NCBI RefSeq assembly: GCF_003967355.1
Contig: NZ_BIFH01000021.1
Coordinates: 280,738-344,737, forward strand
DNA: 64,000 nucleotides
Direction: 5' to 3'
DNA from: Embleya hyalina
GTDB taxonomy: Bacteria > Actinomycetota > Actinomycetes > Streptomycetales > Streptomycetaceae
Shown in pieces: positions 59,505 to 64,000 of this stretch. Within the stretch, counting starts at the first letter, position 1, and each line of letters opens with the position of its first letter. The notes under the pieces were generated by a model that was not told the DNA's origin, ran no database searches, and saw nothing but the letters and a program-made list of their open reading frames with translations. The position numbers and the translations under genes are program-made.

Positions 59505-59754
59505 AGCAGTTCCCCGTCGGTGGTCGAAAGCGCCGGTACACGACCCGGCCCGGCCGCGGCGGCGCACCGGGTGGGGCGGACGCCTCCGCCCCCGCGGCCG
59601 CCCTGACGAGAACAACTCTCGCCCGCGCCCCCCGGCGCCCGCATCCGACGGGAGAAGGCTCCTCGCGTGCTCCGTGGGCGGCATGGCACGGCGAAGCCCA
59701 TGCTCCCCCGGAAGTAGTCGCCACGCCGCACCGGGCCCGGTCGCGGCGGCGGAA

Positions 59755-60246
59755 TCAGGGACGCGGGTGGTCGCCGGTCGCCCCGTCGAGGAGTTCGCGC
59801 ACGATGTCCATGTGGCCGGCATGCCGCGCCGTGTCCTCGATCATGTGGATCAGGACCCAGCGCAGGGACACCGTATTGCCGTTCCAGGACGTGCCGACGT
59901 CGTCCAGGCCGAGTTCGTCGATCACCCGGTCGGCGGCGACACGCGCACGGCCGTAGAAGGCGACGAGGTCGGCCGCGGATTCTTCCGGCAGCACGGTCAT
60001 GTCGTCTTCCGGGGCGAACCACAGCGGCTCGGTCGCACGCCCGAAGGTCGTACAGAACCACCCGTACTCGACGGCCGCCAAGTGTTTGACCAGGGACAGC
60101 AGATTGGTCCCCGAGGGCGTCATGGGTCGTCGCAACGCGTCGTCGTCGAGACCGTCGAGCTTCCACAGGACCGCGTCGCGATGCCGATCGAGACTGGCGA
60201 GCAGGCTCTCCTTCTCGGCACCGGTGTAGGGCACGATTCTTGTCAT
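59755..60246 (-). CDS. DinB-fold (DUF664) protein
   Basis: 163 aa four-helix bundle of the DinB/YfiT-like superfamily: SLDRHRDAVLWKLDGLDDDALRR, metal-binding His in SLVKHLAAVEYGWF and the His pair in HMIEDTARHAGHMDIVRE. Members are thiol-dependent transferases that often use mycothiol in actinomycetes, or have no proven activity. ATG 60246. Its tandem neighbour is a related MDMPI-type protein, and both probably arose from the same fold. Confidence 0.9.
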   Translation of the reverse strand: MTRIVPYTGAEKESLLASLDRHRDAVLWKLDGLDDDALRRPMTPSGTNLLSLVKHLAAVEYGWFCTTFGRATEPLWFAPEDDMTVLPEESAADLVAFYGRARVAADRVIDELGLDDVGTSWNGNTVSLRWVLIHMIEDTARHAGHMDIVRELLDGATGDHPRP

Positions 60247-60305
60247 CGACGGACCCTAACAGCGCACACGGCGCACCCCCGCGAACCCCGCCCGGCCCCG
60301 AGCCG

Positions 60306-60998
60306 TCAGCCGAGGAAAAGCGGAAGCCGCGCCGCGAGTTCACCCAGTTCGGCCCGCTCCCCGTCGGTCGCCGCCCGCCGCCCGGTGCCGACCAGCAACG
60401 CGTCCCGGTCCGACCACGACGCCGGGAAACCGGTCCCGGCGATCCGCTCCAGCAACTCGCGGGTGCGGGCCAGCCCCTCGGCGGGCGGGTCCGCCGCGTC
60501 CGGCAGGTGCGCGATCAGGTCGAGGTGGTGCAGGGTCCACTCCAGGACGTAGACGGACAGGTAGTCGCCCACGGTGAGAACCTGGTCGCGCGTACCGACC
60601 CGCAGCTTCGGATCGGCCAGTTCGGCCGCACGCCCGGCGGCCGAGCCGACGTCGTCGAGGTGGAACTTGAGCAGCCCGGGATCCTGATACGCGGCGGCCA
60701 GCCGAACCGTCAGCGCGTCGAGCGGATCGTCGCCGGTCGGCGGCGTCTCGGCGACCTCCCAATACGTCACCGCATCGCGCGTCGGCTCCGTGTCGGCGGG
60801 CGTCACGAGAGTGATCAGGACGTCCTGCGCGTCGATGACCAGGTGGCACACCAGGTCCCGCACCAGCCAGCCGGTACACCCCGACGGCCGTGCGAAGTCC
60901 TCGTCCGAAAGCCCGGCGACCGCCGCGCGCAATGCCGTCCACGAGCGTGAGAAGAGTTCCACCCGGGCACGGTAGTCCGCGCCCGAGACACCGGACAA
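60306..60998 (-). CDS. Maleylpyruvate-isomerase-family mycothiol-dependent protein
   Basis: 230 aa. N-terminal DinB-like MDMPI domain: RPSGCTGWLVRDLVCHLVIDAQD (metal His), then a C-terminal MDMPI-C part with YVLEWTLHHLDLIAHLP (two His) and a short sterol-carrier-like end. The family uses mycothiol as cofactor for isomerisation or transfer. The reading begins at TTG 60998, the only start ahead of the conserved N-terminus. Same strand as the DinB gene, 60 bp apart, possibly one transcript. Substrate unknown. Confidence 0.88.
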   Translation of the reverse strand: MSGVSGADYRARVELFSRSWTALRAAVAGLSDEDFARPSGCTGWLVRDLVCHLVIDAQDVLITLVTPADTEPTRDAVTYWEVAETPPTGDDPLDALTVRLAAAYQDPGLLKFHLDDVGSAAGRAAELADPKLRVGTRDQVLTVGDYLSVYVLEWTLHHLDLIAHLPDAADPPAEGLARTRELLERIAGTGFPASWSDRDALLVGTGRRAATDGERAELGELAARLPLFLG

Positions 60999-61215
60999 AC
61001 GCTTTTACCCGGCGCCTCGACGACCGGCCGTGCCCGATTGCGGCCGGACGTACGACCCGATCGGGCCGTTCACCCGCACGGGTGCGTGGGTCGGAGCGGG
61101 GATTTTCCCGAGTCGTGTGCCCCGGGGGGCCGGGCGGTCCGGTCGTGCGTATGCGCGATGCGGCGAGGGCGGTTTTTCTGGTGTGGGCGATCGGCCTCAC
61201 CGAATGGGAGTGAAC
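60999..61215. other. Upstream of small hypothetical gene; possible 20-codon leader
   Basis: A 20-codon frame (61151-61213: MRDAARAVFLVWAIGLTEWE) ends 2 nt before the next ATG, which could couple their translation. No other structure is evident. Confidence 0.25.
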
Positions 61216-61485
61216 ATGCGTACGACGACCGGGGCGGCGAAGAGCACGCCGGGCGGCGAGGGCGGGGGAGGCGGTGGTGGTGACGGGCGGCGTCGACGCG
61301 CCATGTCGTGCCCGCGATGCCTGGGCGCGAGCGAGCGCTGTACCCACACGATCGGGGAGTCGGCCGGCGTGATCGTCGTCGACAAGGGCGGGTTCGCCGC
61401 CGGCTCGGCGTCCTCCCGGTCACCACGCCGGGCCGCGTGGTCCCGCACGGGTACGGAGCGGGGGCGCGGCCGCCGGAACCGGTGA
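61216..61485 (+). CDS. Small hypothetical protein with CxxC motif
   Basis: 89 aa: a Gly-rich run of nine residues, RRRRAMSCPRCLGASERCTHT (three Cys and a His, zinc-ribbon-like) and an Arg/Ser-rich tail. GGGAG lies 5 nt before the ATG. Little sign of conservation beyond GC-rich codon bias; it could be a chance frame. No function proposed. Bases 61486-61783 after it show nothing recognisable. Confidence 0.3.
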   Translation: MRTTTGAAKSTPGGEGGGGGGGDGRRRRAMSCPRCLGASERCTHTIGESAGVIVVDKGGFAAGSASSRSPRRAAWSRTGTERGRGRRNR

Positions 61486-61783
61486 GAATCGACCACGGAT
61501 CGACCACGGATCGGCGCCGGCCGGACTGTCGGCGCCGATTCGGCACACACGGCACGGGGGCGAGGCCCGAGGCACGACGGAAGCGGGCGGACGCACGTCG
61601 CCGACCACATCCCGGTCCACGAGTCGATGTCGATATCCGACACGAACTCCGGCACCACCGCGACCGCACCCGGTACTTCCTCCTCCGCTCCGACCCGGGC
61701 GCCGGGATCTCCGAACGCCACGCCGCCGGCGACCCGCGACCCGGCCGATCACCCGGCCCGATCGGCGGTCCGCACGGGACCGG

Positions 61784-62455
61784 TCATCGGCCGCCGTCGG
61801 CCCGGCGATGGGCACGCACGATCAGGTCGGCCGTTTCGTCGGCGATTCGATGCACCTCGTCGTCGCTCAGGGGTTGCACGCCGTGCAGCGACGCGACCCG
61901 GCCCTCGGAGGCCAGCAGGATCACGAACTGCCGTGCGCTGCGCTCCGGCTCCGGGACGTCGAGGTCGCCCGCCGCGTCACGTTCGGCGAAGTAGGCGGCC
62001 AGCGCTGCGAGTACCTCGCGGGGGGCGTTCTTGCGCCAGATGAGCTGGAGTTCGGGATGGCGGGCGATCTCGGCGATGGTCAGGCGGTGCAGCGCGGCGG
62101 CGTCGGGGTCCAGGACGCTGCGCAGGATGCGCACGCCGGCGGCGCTCAGATCGGCGTGCGGGTCTCCGGTCGCGGTGATCGGGTCCGGTCCGTCGCCGGC
62201 GCCGTCCCCGGTGGTCGGTCCCGGTGACTCCCGGGTCGCGGCGATGAACAACCGTTCCTTGTCGCCGAAGTGCGCGTACACCGTCTGCTTGCCGACGCCC
62301 GCGGCGGCCGCCACGGCGTCGACGCTCGCGCCCGCGTAGCCCTCGCGCAGGAAGACGGCGAAGGCGGCGCGCAGGATCGCGTCGCGCTTCGCGGCGGAGC
62401 GGCGCCCGATGGACGCCGTGCCGGATGTGGGGGATTCCGCTGCGGATTCGGCCAT
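61784..62455 (-). CDS. TetR-family regulator of the adjacent efflux pump
   Basis: 223 aa. HTH segment (RDAILRAAFAVFLREGYAGASVDAVAAAAGVGKQTVYAHFGDKERLF, parts shown: ILRAAFAVFLREGY, VGKQTVYAHFGDK) and a C-terminal TetR_C domain of the AefR-like group. It is divergent from the MFS gene across 99 bp that hold two AGAC-N6-GTCT sites, the standard layout of a repressor controlling a drug-efflux pump and itself. Inducer unknown but probably a pump substrate. Confidence 0.93.
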   Translation of the reverse strand: MAESAAESPTSGTASIGRRSAAKRDAILRAAFAVFLREGYAGASVDAVAAAAGVGKQTVYAHFGDKERLFIAATRESPGPTTGDGAGDGPDPITATGDPHADLSAAGVRILRSVLDPDAAALHRLTIAEIARHPELQLIWRKNAPREVLAALAAYFAERDAAGDLDVPEPERSARQFVILLASEGRVASLHGVQPLSDDEVHRIADETADLIVRAHRRADGGR

Positions 62456-62477
62456 GGCCCGATCCTACCCCTTGCCA

Positions 62478-62531
62478 AGACTGGACCGTCTCGTCTAGTT
62501 TCGCCGATGTTGAAACAAGACGGAACGGTCT
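62478..62531. promoter_or_regulatory. Twin TetR operators, AGAC-N6-GTCT
   Basis: AGACTGGACCGTCT (62478-62491) and AGACGGAACGGTCT (62518-62531), 40 bp centre to centre; the second extends to AAGAC...GTCTT. They flank the likely promoters of the divergent tetR and MFS genes and explain repression of both. Confidence 0.7.
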
Positions 62532-62554
62532 AGTCTTATGAAGGAGGGCGCGTC

Positions 62555-64000
62555 ATGAAAGCCACCGAGCCCCGCCCCGTTCCCCACCCCCGAGGTGTTT
62601 CCTCCGAAGCCCCCGAGCGCATCGCCGACGCCGTGCCCCCTCCGGGTGGACGCGGCCGGATCGTCGCCGTCGGCGTGGTGATGGCGGCGGTCGTCATGGA
62701 CATGCTGGACGCCTCCGTCGTGAACGTCGCCCTGCCGACGCTGCGTGCCGACCTGCACGCCGGGAGCGCGATGTTGCAGTGGCTGCTCGCCGGATACACG
62801 CTGGCCTTCGCCGTCCTGCTGACCGCGGGTGGGCGGCTCGGCGACGTGCTCGGCTATCGGCGGGTGTTCCTGGTCGGCACCGGCGTCTTTACCGTGTTGT
62901 CCGTGGCCTGCGCCCTCGCGCCGAACGCCGAACTGCTGGTCGCGGCGCGCATCGGGCAGGGCGCGGCGGCGGCGCTGATGGTGCCGCAGGCCACCGCGTT
63001 GCTCCAGATCATGTACGCGCCGCACGAACGGGCGCGGGTGATGGGCCTGTTGAGCCCGATCGCGGGGCTGAGCGCGGCACTCGGCCCGCTGGTCGGCGGG
63101 GCGATCCTGCATGCGGACCTGTTCGGGACCGGGTGGCGGCCGATCTTCCTGATGAACCTGCCGGTCGGTGTCGCGGTGCTCGTCGCCGCGTATCGCCTGC
63201 TGCCGTCGGGGCGTTCGGCCGGCGCGCCGCGCTTCGACCCGCGCGGCACGGTGTACGCCGTGGTCGGGTTCGGGCTCCTGGTCCTGCCGTTGGTCCAGGG
63301 GCCGGCGCTGCACTGGCCCGCCTGGACGGTGGTGTGCCTGGTCGTGTCGCCGATTCCGCTGACCCTGTTCGTGCGGGATCAGCGGGTACGGGCGGGGCGC
63401 GGTGAGGCCACGCTCGTCGAGCCGAGTCTGTTCCGGCGCCGGTCGTTCGCCGGCGGGCTTGCGGTGAGCCTGGTGGTGGAGGCGGTCCTGGGTGGGTTGA
63501 TGCTGGTGGCGACGTTCGCGCTACAGGACGGCCTCGGCCTGAGCGCGCTCGCCGCCGGGCTGGCCACGCTGCCGATGATCGTCGGCATGGTCGTCGGCGC
63601 CGCCGTCCTGGCCGACCCGTTGATCCCGCGTGTCGGCCGGCACGTGGTCACCATCGGCGGCGCGACCGTCGCGGCCGGAACCCTCGCTCTGCTGTGGCCG
63701 TTTCGGCACTACGGCGCCGATTGCCCGGTCTGGGCGCCGATGCCCGGCCTGTTCGTCGCGGGTGTCGGACTCGGCATGCTGATGGGCCCGCTGTTCGCGA
63801 TCACCCTCCAGGACGTCGACACCGCCCACGCGGGTACCGCCTCCGGCACCCTCGAAGCGGTCGAACAACTCGGCGGCGCGCTCGGCGTGGTCACGATCGG
63901 CGCGGTCTTCCTCCACCACACGACCGCCGGCGACTCCCTCGGCACCGCGTTCGGGTGGGGGGCGGGTGCGATCCTGATCGTCCTGGCCCTGGCCCTGGCC
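62555..64000 (+). CDS. MFS transporter, DHA2 (EmrB/QacA) type, 3' end outside window
   Basis: 482 codons to the window edge with no stop, so the gene continues. N-terminal tail of about 40 residues, then VVMDMLDASVVNVALPTLRADL (the first-helix motif D1 of 14-helix DHA2 pumps), GGRLGDVLGYRR (motif A) and GLSAALGPLVGGAIL (motif C of antiporters). About 14 helices are expected. AAGGAGGGCGCGTC precedes ATG 62555. Proton-driven export of a toxic compound, controlled by the divergent TetR protein. Confidence 0.93.
   Translation, partial: MKATEPRPVPHPRGVSSEAPERIADAVPPPGGRGRIVAVGVVMAAVVMDMLDASVVNVALPTLRADLHAGSAMLQWLLAGYTLAFAVLLTAGGRLGDVLGYRRVFLVGTGVFTVLSVACALAPNAELLVAARIGQGAAAALMVPQATALLQIMYAPHERARVMGLLSPIAGLSAALGPLVGGAILHADLFGTGWRPIFLMNLPVGVAVLVAAYRLLPSGRSAGAPRFDPRGTVYAVVGFGLLVLPLVQGPALHWPAWTVVCLVVSPIPLTLFVRDQRVRAGRGEATLVEPSLFRRRSFAGGLAVSLVVEAVLGGLMLVATFALQDGLGLSALAAGLATLPMIVGMVVGAAVLADPLIPRVGRHVVTIGGATVAAGTLALLWPFRHYGADCPVWAPMPGLFVAGVGLGMLMGPLFAITLQDVDTAHAGTASGTLEAVEQLGGALGVVTIGAVFLHHTTAGDSLGTAFGWGAGAILIVLALALA

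Overview
The window is 64 kb of very GC-rich DNA with strong G/C bias at third codon positions, frequent GTG starts and many ATGA/GTGA stop-start overlaps. It encodes mycothiol-dependent-type enzymes, DUF574 methyltransferases, eukaryotic-like Ser/Thr kinases, a LAL-type LuxR regulator and Tat/Sec-exported hydrolases. Together these point to a chromosomal segment of a filamentous actinomycete (Streptomycetales, for example Streptomyces, Kitasatospora or Embleya). No rRNA, tRNA, transposase, phage gene or CRISPR array was seen.

Region by region. 1-11 kb: an aldo/keto reductase divergent from a methyltransferase-SDR pair, then a GT2 mannosyltransferase-like gene, then a homoprotocatechuate (4-hydroxyphenylacetate) meta-cleavage cluster. 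That cluster holds a GntR/FCD regulator, an alpha/beta hydrolase, hpaD, and a translationally coupled operon of an HpaG-type protein fused to an RraA domain, a DapA-like aldolase and hpaE. A related AATCATATA-type promoter/operator element lies upstream of three of its transcription units. 11-17 kb: an assortment of an FGE-like protein, a polysaccharide deacetylase, a phosphatase, a CGNR regulator, an MFS exporter and an Eis-like acetyltransferase. 17-26.5 kb: a carbohydrate operon (solute-binding lipoprotein, two permeases, PfkB kinase, GH4 glycosidase, Gfo/Idh/MocA oxidoreductase) with a secreted GH114 polygalactosaminidase and a DeoR regulator beside it. Together they could take up and break down a galactosamine- or galactose-containing polysaccharide. 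Three in-frame 105-bp repeats sit at the 5' end of the oxidoreductase.

26.5-34 kb: DUF574 methyltransferase, hydrolase, GAF regulator, orphan histidine kinase, small secreted protein, aminopeptidase P and a VOC protein. 34.2-37.1 kb is the oddest stretch. One unrecognised gene lies between two arrays of about 208-bp tandem repeats in opposite orientation, with a perfect 14-bp direct repeat just inside them. 37-49 kb: TetR/amidase pair with a perfect 28-bp operator, two exported serine peptidases around msrA, a receptor-like Ser/Thr kinase with an extracellular solute-binding domain, an XRE regulator, and a cluster of secreted proteins including a papain-like protease coupled to a membrane-anchored partner.

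49-64 kb: a 997-residue LAL regulator, a four-gene ABC transporter/two-component operon, a membrane-anchored hydrolase, two DinB-fold proteins, and a TetR regulator divergent from a drug-efflux MFS gene that runs off the end of the window. The best candidates for undescribed biology are the repeat-bounded module at 34.3-37.0 kb, the in-frame repeats fused to the oxidoreductase, the fused HpaG-RraA pathway variant, and the secreted protease/anchored-protein pair.
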